A stretch of 64,000 nt of DNA from Streptococcus anginosus. Lineage in GTDB: Bacteria; Bacillota; Bacilli; Lactobacillales; Streptococcaceae. How positions within the stretch are numbered: the stretch's first letter is position 1; every line of letters begins with the position of its first letter. The translations under genes and the position numbers were made by a program. The stretch lies in the NCBI RefSeq assembly GCF_001697145.1, contig NZ_CP012719.1:406501-470500 (forward strand). The letters run 5' to 3'. Of this stretch, positions 48,655 through 59,423 are shown one piece after another. A model generated the notes under the pieces. That model was not told the DNA's origin and searched no databases. It saw only the letters and a program-made list of their open reading frames with translations.

Positions 48655-48842
48655 AGGGAGTGGGACAAAAATCGGTAATTTCGGAGAAATTTGATTTTGT
48701 CGTCCCACCCCCGCACAGTTGAGTAGGGCTGTAAAGGGTGATTCATCAACCACATAGAACCCACTCAATCACTGCGACTTGCAAGAAACTCATAAAAATC
48801 TGACGAGGTTAAGGACTTTTGTCCCAGCCTCGTCAGATTTTA
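48655..48842. repeat. Dispersed streptococcal intergenic repeat with two hairpins
   Basis: The unit starts with GAGTGGGACAAAAATC and ends with TTTTGTCCCAGCCTCGTC; GGGACAAAA at 48662-48670 is inverted at 48817-48825. It forms one hairpin at 48659-48708 (GTGGGAC/GTCCCAC) and a second with a perfect 14-bp stem at 48795-48842 (AAAATCTGACGAGG and complement). Similar sequence (CCCGCACAGTTGAGTAGGGC core) recurs between genes in several streptococci, as I recall. It may also serve as terminator for ileS. Confidence 0.65.
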
Positions 48843-48850
48843 ATTTTAAA

Positions 48851-48880
48851 GTTGCAAATGCAACTAATGTATGTTATACT
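48851..48880 (+). promoter_or_regulatory. Promoter plus palindromic operator facing the marR 3' end
   Basis: TTGCAA (48852-48857), 17-bp spacer, TATACT (48875-48880), with the perfect palindrome GTTGCAAATGCAAC (48851-48864) over the -35. It reads into the 3' end of marR, which is encoded on the other strand and stops at 48885. Confidence 0.6.
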
Positions 48881-48884
48881 GATT

Positions 48885-49298
48885 TCATTGAGAATTTTCT
48901 ATTTTATTGAGGATGGCTTCTAATTGAAAGAGTTCAGAGGAAGTCAAATCTTTCATGACAGTCTGGATATAGGTCGTTTCAAATCCAATCAATCGGTCGT
49001 AGATTTGCAAAGCCTTCGTCGTAGGGAAAAGCTCTTTAAATTTCTTATTTTGAGAGTTGACTTTCTTTGTGATAAATCCTTTTTCCTCTAGTTTTCTAAG
49101 GGAGCGACTAAGTGTTGTTTTATCAATTTTTACCATATGAGAAAGTTGAGATTGATTCAGTCCTTCATGCTCAACAATGCGGATAAGGATAAGAAAAAGA
49201 TTATTATCTAGGTTGTATTGGCTGGCTTCATGATTCATATTCATCATGGCTTGACGAGAAATTATGCCCATTTGACGAAAGAGATGACGATAATCCAT
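48885..49298 (-). CDS. MarR-family transcriptional regulator
   Basis: 137 residues with the winged helix of MarR: LNQSQLSHMVKIDKTTLSRSLRKLEEKGFITKK as helix-turn-helix and wing, flanked by dimerisation helices. No metal or redox Cys is present. The operator-like GTTGCATTTACAAT upstream of its start suggests autoregulation. The ligand is unknown. Divergent from the broken acetyltransferase gene. Confidence 0.88.
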   Translation of the reverse strand: MDYRHLFRQMGIISRQAMMNMNHEASQYNLDNNLFLILIRIVEHEGLNQSQLSHMVKIDKTTLSRSLRKLEEKGFITKKVNSQNKKFKELFPTTKALQIYDRLIGFETTYIQTVMKDLTSSELFQLEAILNKIENSQ

Positions 49299-49315
49299 AA
49301 AAGGCTCCTTTTATA

Positions 49316-49359
49316 GTTGCATTTACAATTATTATATAATAAAGAAGAGGGGAAAACAA
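49316..49359 (-). promoter_or_regulatory. marR promoter and operator
   Basis: On the minus strand TTGTTT (49359-49354), 17 bp, TATAAT (49336-49331). GTTGCATTTACAAT (49316-49329) covers the start-point region and resembles the perfect palindrome at 48851-48864, so it is a likely MarR site. Confidence 0.55.
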
Positions 49360-49361
49360 GT

Positions 49362-49799
49362 ATGTGGTATAAAAGGACATTTGAGGAATTAACCACCTTA
49401 GAATTTTATAAATGTTTAAAATTGCGTTTGGAAACGTTTGTCGTAGAGCAAAATAGTGTTTATAATGATTTGGACGAGCACGATTTAGAAGCTATCCATA
49501 TTTTTCATGAAAATGAAGTAGGCGAGGTAGATGCTTATGCGAGAGTATTTGAAACGGGCACTACTATTCATTTTGGACGTGTCGTAACAGCGGCTTCTAC
49601 TCGCGGTTAAGGGCTTGGTCGTAAGTTGGTCCAAGCTATTATGGAGACTTGTGCTGAAAAATGGCCTGAAAAAGAGATCTACATAGAGGCGCAAGAGCAG
49701 GTGGTGGGCTTATATGAGAAATTTGGATTTGAAGCTGTTAGTGAACCCTTCATCTTAGAATCACGAGTACATGTGAAAATGGTTTACAAACGAGAATAA
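49362..49799 (+). pseudogene. elaA: ElaA-type GNAT acetyltransferase with internal stop codon
   Basis: The frame codes a full 145-residue ElaA-like acetyltransferase (YKCLKLRLETFVVEQNSVYND, then FGRVVTAASTRG) but codon 83 at 49608-49610 is TAA. The same frame goes on as GLGRKLVQAIMETC, EAQEQVVGLYEKFGFE, ending at TAA 49797-49799. The stop falls within the acetyl-CoA loop RGxGLG, so no active enzyme is expected. A single change from a codon such as CAA would explain it. No frameshift is visible. Confidence 0.88.
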
Positions 49800-49923
49800 A
49801 TGGGAAAATAAGTTTTGATAATGGGAAACGAAAGAGTCTGTTCCTAAAATAATTTAAGCCATTTTAAGAAAAGCACTCTATTTTAGTGGAAAATATGATA
49901 GAATAGCTGATAGGAGGAACAGT

Positions 49924-51048
49924 ATGTTTCATAAAAGTAAGTTATTTTTTTGGACAACAGAAGTCTTACTACTAACCATTATCTTTTTTATCTGGCGGCA
50001 AATGGACGGCTTGATTTCCCCTTTTGTGAGCGTTTTAAATACGGTTTTAATTCCTTTTCTAATTGCGGGATTTTTGTACTATGTGACGAATCCTTTAGTG
50101 AAATTCCTGGAGAAAGAGCTGAAAATTAAGAGGATTTTTGGAATTTTGATTACCTTGGTTCTCTTGTTTGGGATTATTGCTCTGGGCATTATTTATCTGC
50201 TACCTATTTTGATTACGCAGTTGACAAGTTTGATTTCTTCTAGTCAAAATGTTTATGGAGAATTGCAAAATTGGATTAACCAGCTATCGCAGCACTCTCT
50301 CTTTAAAAATCTGAATATCCAGTCTATTATTAAGCAGTTAAATTTGTCTTATGTGGATATTTTGCAAAATATTTTAAATAGTGTCACCAATAGTCTGGGG
50401 AGTGTCGTTTCAGCAGTAGTGAATACATTTTTGATTCTCATCATGACGCCGATCTTTTTGGTCTATTTCTTAATTGACGGGGATAAATTACTGCCCATGT
50501 TGGAAAGAACTGTTTTGAAGCGGGATAAGCTCAACATCACGAAATTATTGACCAATCTTAATGCAACGATTGCTCGGTATATTAGTGGGATTTCGATTGA
50601 TGCGTTTATTATTGGAACGTTGGCTTTCATTGGCTATAGTGTTATTGGTCTGAAATATGCTTTGATATTTGCTATTTTTTCTATGATTGCTAATCTTATT
50701 CCTTATGTGGGTCCAAGCATTGGGTTGATTCCGATGATTATCACTTATCTGATTGCTGATCCGAAAAAAATGGTGATTGCAGTTATATATATGTTAATTG
50801 TGCAGCAAATTGACGGAAATATTCTCTATCCACGGATTGTAGGTGGCGTGATGAAGGTGCATCCAATTACCATTATGGTTCTCTTGCTTTTGTCAAGTAA
50901 TATTTATGGGATTGTTGGGATGATTGTAGCGATTCCGATTTATTCTATTTTGAAAGAAATTGCAAAATTCCTAGCGAATTTATATGATAATCATCGAGCT
51001 GCACAGGAGCAAAAGAAAAATGAGGAGTACGGAATTATTAATAAATAA
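49924..51048 (+). CDS. AI-2E family transporter (PerM/YdiK-like)
   Basis: 374 residues with about eight membrane helices: two pairs at the N-terminus, a central amphipathic region (about 100-160, LQNWINQLSQHSLFKNL) and a C-terminal bundle with the family motif GPSIGLIPM. Members export autoinducer-2 or exchange Na+/H+; the substrate here is unknown. Extended -10 TGATAGAAT and RBS AGGAGG lie upstream. Confidence 0.88.
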   Translation: MFHKSKLFFWTTEVLLLTIIFFIWRQMDGLISPFVSVLNTVLIPFLIAGFLYYVTNPLVKFLEKELKIKRIFGILITLVLLFGIIALGIIYLLPILITQLTSLISSSQNVYGELQNWINQLSQHSLFKNLNIQSIIKQLNLSYVDILQNILNSVTNSLGSVVSAVVNTFLILIMTPIFLVYFLIDGDKLLPMLERTVLKRDKLNITKLLTNLNATIARYISGISIDAFIIGTLAFIGYSVIGLKYALIFAIFSMIANLIPYVGPSIGLIPMIITYLIADPKKMVIAVIYMLIVQQIDGNILYPRIVGGVMKVHPITIMVLLLLSSNIYGIVGMIVAIPIYSILKEIAKFLANLYDNHRAAQEQKKNEEYGIINK

Positions 51049-51135
51049 GAGCAGGACGCTGAATAATTTCAAAGTCTGAAAGATGAATAGACATTCAGAA
51101 GGACTATGTCTTAATGTTTTAGAATGATGAATATA

Positions 51136-51197
51136 GGGAAGTGGAAGCAAACTAAATGCAACAAAAATTTAGTTTGGAATTCCACTCCTTTTTTTCT
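51136..51197 (+). terminator. Long terminator hairpin
   Basis: GGAGTGGAA-type arms (GGAAGTGGAA with TTCCACTCC) enclose AAACTAAAT/ATTTAGTTT, followed by T7. Confidence 0.8.
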
Positions 51198-51269
51198 AAT
51201 ACGTTTTATTAAAACCATAAGTGTATTTTTATGCTAAAATAGAACTAATAAGATAGAGGAGGTACACCT

Positions 51270-52919
51270 ATGGTAACACGTCGTAAATATTCTCCGCAGG
51301 AAATAAGAAAAGATTCTTCTTATTTCTCTCCTTTGAAGGCAATCATTGAAACAGCTTTTTATGAAAATCAGGTTGTTGCAATAAAAACGGTGGAAGAAGC
51401 GTATCAATTGGCTTCCGCAGCTGCTGGGACAGTTGTCTTAGATATGCCTGTCATTCATACAAAGGAACTGGGCTTGCCTTCTTATGCTCGCGTTTTATTA
51501 ACGAATTCTGGAGCAGTCGTTGGTCGAACGGCTAAAGCTCGACGGATTTTTGGTAGGGACAGTGAGGAAGATGAAAAGTTGCTTTCGATAGTACGCAGTG
51601 CAATTTATCAGGCTCATCATCGAAAATTTTATAAGGCAGATGCAGTTGTAGGGCTAGATGAAGACTTTATGGCTTGTGCTCATCTCATGGTTCCTGAGGA
51701 TGAAATCAACAATCTTTATTCTTGGCTTTTAAACTTTCAAATTTTGGATGAAGAGTTTAAAAATCGTTTGAGAGTTTCTAAAAAGTACGATGAAAATGAT
51801 ATATTTGTCTTTTTTGACCCCAAATGGAAGCATCCAGATTATCCTGAAGGGTTGGTTTATTTTGATACTCAGCACAATTGTGTCATTATTTTGGGTTTAA
51901 ATTACTTTGGTGAGTTGAAAAAAGCGACCTTAACCTTAGCTTGGGCAACCGCTGCTAGAAATGGATATGTAGCTTGTCACGGTGGCTTGAAAATCTTTAA
52001 ACAAAAAGAGGCTGAAAAGCAAGACTATGTAGCCTCCTTCTTTGGTTTATCTGGTTCAGGGAAATCCACACTGACACATGCCAAACACAATGGAAAATAT
52101 GATATTAAGGTTTTGCATGATGATGCCTTTATTATTTCTGTCAAAGATGGGTCTTCCATTGCTTTGGAACCATCCTATTTTGATAAAACGAATGACTATT
52201 CCATTGGACATAGGGAGCAGGACTTTTTTGTAACAGTTCAGAATTGTGGTGTGACACTGGATGACAATGGTCTAAAAAAATTGGTGACAGAGGATATTCG
52301 AAATGGAAATGGTCGGACAGTTAAGTCTCGTTTTGCAACGCCAAATCGGGTCGATCGAATTGATGAACCTATCCAAGCCATTTTCTGGATTATGAAAGAC
52401 GATTCTCTCCCGCCTTTAGTTAAAATCAATGATCCGCTGATGGCTTCTACGATGGGGTGTACATTGATGACCAAGCGTTCCAATGCTGAAAATGTGACTG
52501 GTAAGCATGATGATTTGGTTATTGAACCTTATGCTAATCCATTTAGAGTGTATCCATTGGTAGAAGACTATCGGAAATTTTGCAGCCTTTTTGAATCTGG
52601 TGTCGACTGTTATATCATTAATACTGGATTTTATATGGGAAAAGGGATTTCAAAAGAGATTAGTCTGAGTATTATTGAAAAAATTGTTGATGAAGAAGCA
52701 GAATTTAAACCATTTGGGCCATTGGAGGGTTTTGAATACATGGAATGTGAAGGGTATCCGATTCCGAATTTTGATGCTCGCTACAAACAATTACTTAGAG
52801 AAAGAATGCAAGTACGGCTGAACTTCTTGCTTGCCTTTAATCAAAAATACCCTAAAACGGCACTTCCTGTTGATGCAATTTCACGCTTGGAAACAGTTCT
52901 GCAAAATCTAGAATCTTAA
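51270..52919 (+). CDS. PEP carboxykinase-family (ATP type) protein
   Basis: 549 residues with the PEPCK fold: Walker A (kinase-1) in FFGLSGSGKSTLTH, the metal-binding pair in VLHDDAFIIS, ACHGGLKIF before it (His in the metal site region), SRFATPNRVDRIDEPI (conserved Arg region) and LPPLVKINDPLMAS. PEPCK converts oxaloacetate to PEP with ATP. Most streptococci lack gluconeogenesis, and this sequence is divergent from PckA, so a related kinase activity is possible. It stands alone with an extended -10 (TGCTAAAAT) and RBS GAGGAGG. Confidence 0.8.
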   Translation: MVTRRKYSPQEIRKDSSYFSPLKAIIETAFYENQVVAIKTVEEAYQLASAAAGTVVLDMPVIHTKELGLPSYARVLLTNSGAVVGRTAKARRIFGRDSEEDEKLLSIVRSAIYQAHHRKFYKADAVVGLDEDFMACAHLMVPEDEINNLYSWLLNFQILDEEFKNRLRVSKKYDENDIFVFFDPKWKHPDYPEGLVYFDTQHNCVIILGLNYFGELKKATLTLAWATAARNGYVACHGGLKIFKQKEAEKQDYVASFFGLSGSGKSTLTHAKHNGKYDIKVLHDDAFIISVKDGSSIALEPSYFDKTNDYSIGHREQDFFVTVQNCGVTLDDNGLKKLVTEDIRNGNGRTVKSRFATPNRVDRIDEPIQAIFWIMKDDSLPPLVKINDPLMASTMGCTLMTKRSNAENVTGKHDDLVIEPYANPFRVYPLVEDYRKFCSLFESGVDCYIINTGFYMGKGISKEISLSIIEKIVDEEAEFKPFGPLEGFEYMECEGYPIPNFDARYKQLLRERMQVRLNFLLAFNQKYPKTALPVDAISRLETVLQNLES

Positions 52920-53032
52920 TAAATCATTTTCTTTGTAATTTCCCTCCAAATTTTTCTTTTTAACACTCCCTGTGCAAGAAGTCAAAAAGTATGCTATAAT
53001 TAAGATTACTTATATATGAGGAGAGAACATTC

Positions 53033-54373
53033 ATGGAAGACCCTAGCAGTCAGACCTTGTTACTGCAAGCTTTACTATTACTAGTTTTAACACTTTTAAA
53101 TGCCTTTTTTTCAGCAGCAGAGATGGCGATGGTATCTTTAAATCGCGCTCGTGTAGAGCAAAAAGCTGAAGAAGGCGATGCAAAATACATTCGTTTGTTA
53201 AAAGTCTTGGAAAATCCTAATCATTTTCTGTCCACTATTCAAGTTGGGATTACTTTGATTACGATTTTGTCAGGGGCTAGTTTGGCCAATACACTCGGTC
53301 AGGAAATTGCTTCTTGGATGGGAAATTCCGAGACTGCAAGAGCCATTGCAAGCTTTTTATCTGTTGCTATTTTGACTTATATTTCGATTGTTTTTGGTGA
53401 ATTGTATCCAAAGAGAATCGCTCTGAACCTCAAAGATTCCTTAGCGGTTCGTACAGCGCCAGTTATCATCTTCTTGGGAAAAATTGTCAGTCCCTTTGTT
53501 TGGCTTTTATCAGCCTCTACCAATCTGCTCAGTCGAATCACTCCCATGACCTTTGATGATGCAGATGAGAAAATGACACGTGATGAGATTGAGTATATGC
53601 TGACCAATAGTGAAGAAACATTGGATGCAGATGAAATTGAAATGCTGCAGGGGATTTTTTCGCTAGATGAGATGATGGCGCGTGAGGTAATGGTTCCTCG
53701 TACCGATGCTTTTATGGTGGACATCAATGATGATACCAAGGAAATTATTGAAAGCATTTTGAAGCAGAACTTTTCACGGATTCCGGTTTATGATGATGAT
53801 AAAGACAATGTTATTGGACTGATTCACACCAAGCGTCTATTAAATGAGGCGTTTACTAATGGTTTTGATAATATTGTACTACGAAAAATTTTGCAGGAAC
53901 CGCTCTTTGTGCCAGAAACAATTTTCGTGGATGATTTGCTGACAGAGTTGCGGAATACGCAAAATCAAATGGCGATATTGTTAGATGAATATGGTGGTAT
54001 GTCTGGTCTGGTAACGTTGGAAGACCTACTGGAAGAAATTGTCGGTGAGATAGATGATGAAACAGATAAGGCTGAAGTAGAGGTGTATCAGGTTTCTGAC
54101 CATATTTATTTCGTCCTTGGAACCATGAGTTTGAATGACTTTAACGAGTATTTTGAAGTTGAACTGGAAAGTGATGACGTTGATACCATTGCGGGTTATT
54201 ATTTGACGGGCGTAGGTTCGATACCCGACGTGAAAGAGCGTTTGAGTTATGAAGTGGAAAGTCAGGGCAAAAAGCTCATTTTAACCAATGATAAGGTAAA
54301 AAATGGACGTGTGACAAAGCTCAAAGTAGAAGTTTCTGAAATAGTAGAAGAAGAGGAAGAAGTTGAGAAATAG
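53033..54373 (+). CDS. CNNM/CorC-HlyC family membrane protein
   Basis: 446 residues. The DUF21/CNNM domain (about 1-190) with four membrane segments has FFSAAEMAMVSLNRARVE and FGELYPKRIAL; two CBS domains (about 205-330, VMVPRTDAFMVDIND, FSRIPVYDDDKDNVIGLIH) and the CorC_HlyC domain follow. Family members export Mg2+ or other divalent cations; the name haemolysin is historical. Confidence 0.92.
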   Translation: MEDPSSQTLLLQALLLLVLTLLNAFFSAAEMAMVSLNRARVEQKAEEGDAKYIRLLKVLENPNHFLSTIQVGITLITILSGASLANTLGQEIASWMGNSETARAIASFLSVAILTYISIVFGELYPKRIALNLKDSLAVRTAPVIIFLGKIVSPFVWLLSASTNLLSRITPMTFDDADEKMTRDEIEYMLTNSEETLDADEIEMLQGIFSLDEMMAREVMVPRTDAFMVDINDDTKEIIESILKQNFSRIPVYDDDKDNVIGLIHTKRLLNEAFTNGFDNIVLRKILQEPLFVPETIFVDDLLTELRNTQNQMAILLDEYGGMSGLVTLEDLLEEIVGEIDDETDKAEVEVYQVSDHIYFVLGTMSLNDFNEYFEVELESDDVDTIAGYYLTGVGSIPDVKERLSYEVESQGKKLILTNDKVKNGRVTKLKVEVSEIVEEEEEVEK

Positions 54374-54396
54374 TCTCAGCTTCTTTCGTTTTTCAA
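54359..54396 (+). terminator. Terminator of the CorC/HlyC gene
   Basis: GAAGTTGAGA and TCTCAGCTTC pair across the stop codon, followed by TTTCGTTTTTC. Confidence 0.7.
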
Positions 54397-54440
54397 AAAT
54401 TGATAAGTTTACTTTACTTTTTATAAATATGTGAATGACA

Positions 54441-54493
54441 TTAAAAATAAAGGAAGCAGATTGATGACAACGACATTCTTCCTTTATTTTTAA
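54441..54493. terminator. Perfect 16-bp inverted repeat between converging genes
   Basis: TTAAAAATAAAGGAAG (54441-54456) is exactly complementary to 54478-54493 with a 21-base loop. A/T runs at both sides fit a bidirectional terminator for the converging CorC/HlyC and treR genes. Confidence 0.75.
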
Positions 54494-54525
54494 TATTGAA
54501 GAGTGAATTTTGTGAAGGGTCATGA

Positions 54526-55236
54526 TCATTTTTGCCGTTTGGAAAAGTCAACGAAACGGAATTTTTCGAGTTTATGACGACTATCTGTAAACTGAAATTG
54601 CTGTCCGTCTGCAAGATAAACTTTGGATTTGACAGAGACGACATGGTGGTCATTTCCAATGTTCATCAATATTTTATCGCGATTGGTGGCTGGATCAATT
54701 GTGATTTCTTTTTGGGCGTAAGAAATGTGTAGTCCCAGTTCATCTTCTAAATAAGCATAAATTGAATGCTCTGCAATTTCACGGCTAATAGAAGGGACAA
54801 AACTCTTATCAAGGTAATCAATATCCAAGACGGAGGCAATCCCGTCAACGACCCTTTGGCGAATAATCCGCCACACCAGACGGTATTCAGGAAAACCAGT
54901 AAGACTGGATAATTTTTTATCAACTGTAATTTTTTCTAACTGTATGACATTGGTTTTAGAATTCATTCCATGTTGCCGGACAAGTTCTTGGTAACTAGTT
55001 AGGTTGGAAACGGGAAAGTCAATCTGTTCTTGTTGGATGACTTTAGAGCCTTGACCTCTCATTTTTTGAATGAGACCAGCTTTTTGAAGCAAATCAAGCG
55101 ATTTACGAATCGTGTCACGGCTGACCTTGTAGGTCTGGACAAGTTCGTGTTCGCTAGGAAGATAATCATTCATCTGATATTTCTCGTTTAGAATATCTTG
55201 TTCTAAGAGTTTAAAAATTTGTTCATATTTTTTCAT
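54526..55236 (-). CDS. treR: Trehalose operon repressor, GntR/HutC family
   Basis: 236 residues. N-terminal winged helix (YLPSEHELVQTYKVSRDTIRKSL, then AGLIQKMRGQGSKV) and a C-terminal UTRA ligand-binding domain (about 90-235). Divergent from treP, so it most likely binds the shared region and responds to trehalose-6-phosphate. ATG 55236 (GAGGATATC upstream) fits TreR length; the frame to 55269 is unlikely. Confidence 0.92.
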   Translation of the reverse strand: MKKYEQIFKLLEQDILNEKYQMNDYLPSEHELVQTYKVSRDTIRKSLDLLQKAGLIQKMRGQGSKVIQQEQIDFPVSNLTSYQELVRQHGMNSKTNVIQLEKITVDKKLSSLTGFPEYRLVWRIIRQRVVDGIASVLDIDYLDKSFVPSISREIAEHSIYAYLEDELGLHISYAQKEITIDPATNRDKILMNIGNDHHVVSVKSKVYLADGQQFQFTDSRHKLEKFRFVDFSKRQK

Positions 55237-55313
55237 GATATCCTCACTTGTTTTCTTTTTAGCATACAACTAAATAAATTTTACCAAAAAAGGCTCTTTT
55301 TTGCACAAACAAC

Positions 55314-55366
55314 TTGCAGACATCTTTGGTATCGTTTACAATAAATGTATCAATCAATTGTACAAT
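55314..55366 (+). promoter_or_regulatory. treP promoter with cre and probable TreR operator
   Basis: TTGCAG (55314-55319), 17 bp, TACAAT (55337-55342). The 16-mer TTGGTATCGTTTACAA (55326-55341) fits the CcpA cre consensus except one position and covers the -10. ATTGTACAAT (55357-55366) is a perfect palindrome just past the start point, like TreR operators. Confidence 0.75.
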
Positions 55367-55371
55367 GATGA

Positions 55372-57426
<2,055 letters not shown>

Positions 57427-57572
57427 AATGTTTGATACGAGCTATGGTGAGCAGGATTTTATCTAACGAATAGACAAATTTATCTCAGTAATCCATTTGC
57501 TTCACTGCTGGAAATCCAAGCAGCAATCTCTTAACGAGAGGCACAAAGGCTCGTAGCAAAGAATAAAAGTAA

Positions 57573-57612
57573 CGATAAAGGGGAGGAGCGCAAGCCCCGC
57601 CTCTTTCTTTTA
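57573..57612 (+). terminator. GC-rich hairpin between treP and treC
   Basis: GGGG and CCCC arms within a 24-base GC-rich block followed by CTCTTTCTTTT. It may act as partial terminator or mRNA stabiliser in the 206-bp gap; no promoter is obvious before treC. Confidence 0.45.
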
Positions 57613-57632
57613 GAAATAGAAAAGGAAGACAA

Positions 57633-59264
57633 ATGGCATTAGATAAGACAAAAGTCGTCTATCAAATTTATCCAAAATCATTTAAAGATACGACCGGCAA
57701 TGGGATAGGAGATTTTCAAGGCATTATTGAGAAAATTCCTTACCTCAAAGAATTAGGAGTGGATATGGTCTGGCTCAATCCTTTCTATCCCAGCCCGCAG
57801 CGTGATAATGGTTATGATATTTCAGATTATACGGCTGTCAACCCTCTTTTTGGGACGATGTCTGACTTTGAAGAGATGGTCCAAGTTGGGAAAGAATACG
57901 GCATTGACTTCATGCTGGATATGGTCTTAAATCATTGCTCGACCGAGCATGAATGGTTTCAAAAAGCTTTAGCTGGTGATCCGTACTACCAAGATTTTTT
58001 CTTTCTGCGCGATGAGCCAACAGACTGGCTGTCTAAGTTTGGCGGCAGCGCCTGGGCACCTTTTGGAATAATGGGCAAGTACTACCTGCATCTTTTTGAT
58101 GTGACGCAAGCTGATCTTAACTGGCGCAATCCTCATGTCCGTGAAGAACTTTTCAAAGTTGTCAATTTTTGGCGGAACAAGGGTGTCAAGGGTTTTCGCT
58201 TTGATGTCATCAATCTGATTGGAAAAGATGAGGTGTTGGAAAACTGTCCGGAAAATGATGGTAAGCCTGCCTATACGGACAAGCCCATTGTACATGACTA
58301 CCTGCACATGCTGAATGAAGCGACTTTCGGACAGGCTGACTCATTTATAACTGTCGGAGAAATGAGTGCGACTACTATTGAAAACTGCATTCTCTATACA
58401 GATCCGGAACGTCACGAATTGTCTATGGCTTTCAATTTCCATCATTTGAAGGTGGATTATGAAAATGGTCAAAAATGGAGCTTGAAAAAATTTGATTTCG
58501 AGGAACTCAAGCGTCTTTTCCATACGTGGGGCAAGGAAATGAGTGACCATGATGGCTGGAGTGCTCTATTTTGGAACAACCACGACCAGCCACGTGCCTT
58601 AAATCGTTTTGTTGATGTTCAGCATTTCCGCAATGAAGGAGCAACCATGCTTGCGGCCAGCATTCATCTATCTCGCGGCACGCCGTATATTTATATGGGA
58701 GAAGAAATCGGCATGGTGGATCCAGACTATGACTCTATGGCAGATTATGTGGATGTGGAGTCTATCAATGCCTATCAGATGCTGCTGGAGCAAGGCAAAA
58801 CACCAGAAGAAGCTTTTGCAATTATTCAGGCCAAATCTCGCGATAATTCTCGCACTCCCATGCAGTGGGGTGATTCAGCAAATGCTGGCTTTACGACAGG
58901 CAGTCCTTGGCTTAAAGCAGGGAAATCTTATCCTGAAATCAATGTTGAAAATGAGATGCAAGGACCGATTTTCACTTTCTATCAAAAACTGATTGCCCTT
59001 CGCAAGGAGCTTCCTATCATTGCCGAAGGCAGCTATCGACCAGTTTATGAAGACAGTCAGCAAGTTTATGCTTTCGAGCGTCAATTAGGTGACGAAAGAC
59101 TTCTGGTACTCAATAACTTTTATCCAGATCCGATTACGATAGATATTTTACCAGAGTATCAAAATGGCGAAGTGCTCCTTTCCAATTATGAAGAAGCTCA
59201 AACAGCAGAAGTTGTAACCTTAAGACCTTATGAAAGTTTGGCAATTATTGTAAATAAACACTAA
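57633..59264 (+). CDS. treC: Alpha,alpha-phosphotrehalase
   Basis: GH13 hydrolase that splits trehalose-6-phosphate into glucose and glucose-6-phosphate. 543 residues; conserved regions VDMVWLNPFY, DFMLDMVLNHCS, GFRFDVINLI (nucleophile Asp), TVGEMSATT (acid Glu) and LFWNNHDQPRAL. It follows treP in the trehalose operon. Confidence 0.96.
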   Translation: MALDKTKVVYQIYPKSFKDTTGNGIGDFQGIIEKIPYLKELGVDMVWLNPFYPSPQRDNGYDISDYTAVNPLFGTMSDFEEMVQVGKEYGIDFMLDMVLNHCSTEHEWFQKALAGDPYYQDFFFLRDEPTDWLSKFGGSAWAPFGIMGKYYLHLFDVTQADLNWRNPHVREELFKVVNFWRNKGVKGFRFDVINLIGKDEVLENCPENDGKPAYTDKPIVHDYLHMLNEATFGQADSFITVGEMSATTIENCILYTDPERHELSMAFNFHHLKVDYENGQKWSLKKFDFEELKRLFHTWGKEMSDHDGWSALFWNNHDQPRALNRFVDVQHFRNEGATMLAASIHLSRGTPYIYMGEEIGMVDPDYDSMADYVDVESINAYQMLLEQGKTPEEAFAIIQAKSRDNSRTPMQWGDSANAGFTTGSPWLKAGKSYPEINVENEMQGPIFTFYQKLIALRKELPIIAEGSYRPVYEDSQQVYAFERQLGDERLLVLNNFYPDPITIDILPEYQNGEVLLSNYEEAQTAEVVTLRPYESLAIIVNKH

Positions 59265-59281
59265 ATGCAGCAATAAATCCT

Positions 59282-59312
59282 AAAATCGACTGAATTGTTC
59301 AGCCGATTTTTT
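59282..59312 (+). terminator. Terminator after treC
   Basis: AAAATCG-A-CTGA pairs with TCAG-CC-GATTTT around ATTGT, followed by TT. Confidence 0.75.
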
Positions 59313-59320
59313 AAAACCCG

Positions 59321-59360
59321 AGAGAAAGCGCTTGTATTATCCTTTTGTTTTATTTATAAT
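59321..59360 (+). promoter_or_regulatory. Promoter of the wall nuclease with possible cre
   Basis: TTGTAT (59332-59337), 17 bp, TATAAT (59355-59360). GAGAAAGCGCTTGTAT just upstream resembles the cre core (GAAAGCGCTT) and overlaps the -35. Confidence 0.6.
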
Positions 59361-59423
59361 AATTACGGTAGAAATACATCTCAAGGAAATTTGATTTCTA
59401 AATTATGATGTAAAGGAGAATAT

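Noticed and set aside
48540..48722. Overlapping small frames at the end of ileS and in the repeat (both strands)
   Set aside because: They come from the repeat sequence and ileS in other frames; none has a start signal.
53377..53757. 126-codon Ser-rich frame antisense to the CorC/HlyC gene
   Set aside because: Composition follows from the Asp/Glu codons on the coding strand; no promoter or ribosome binding site.
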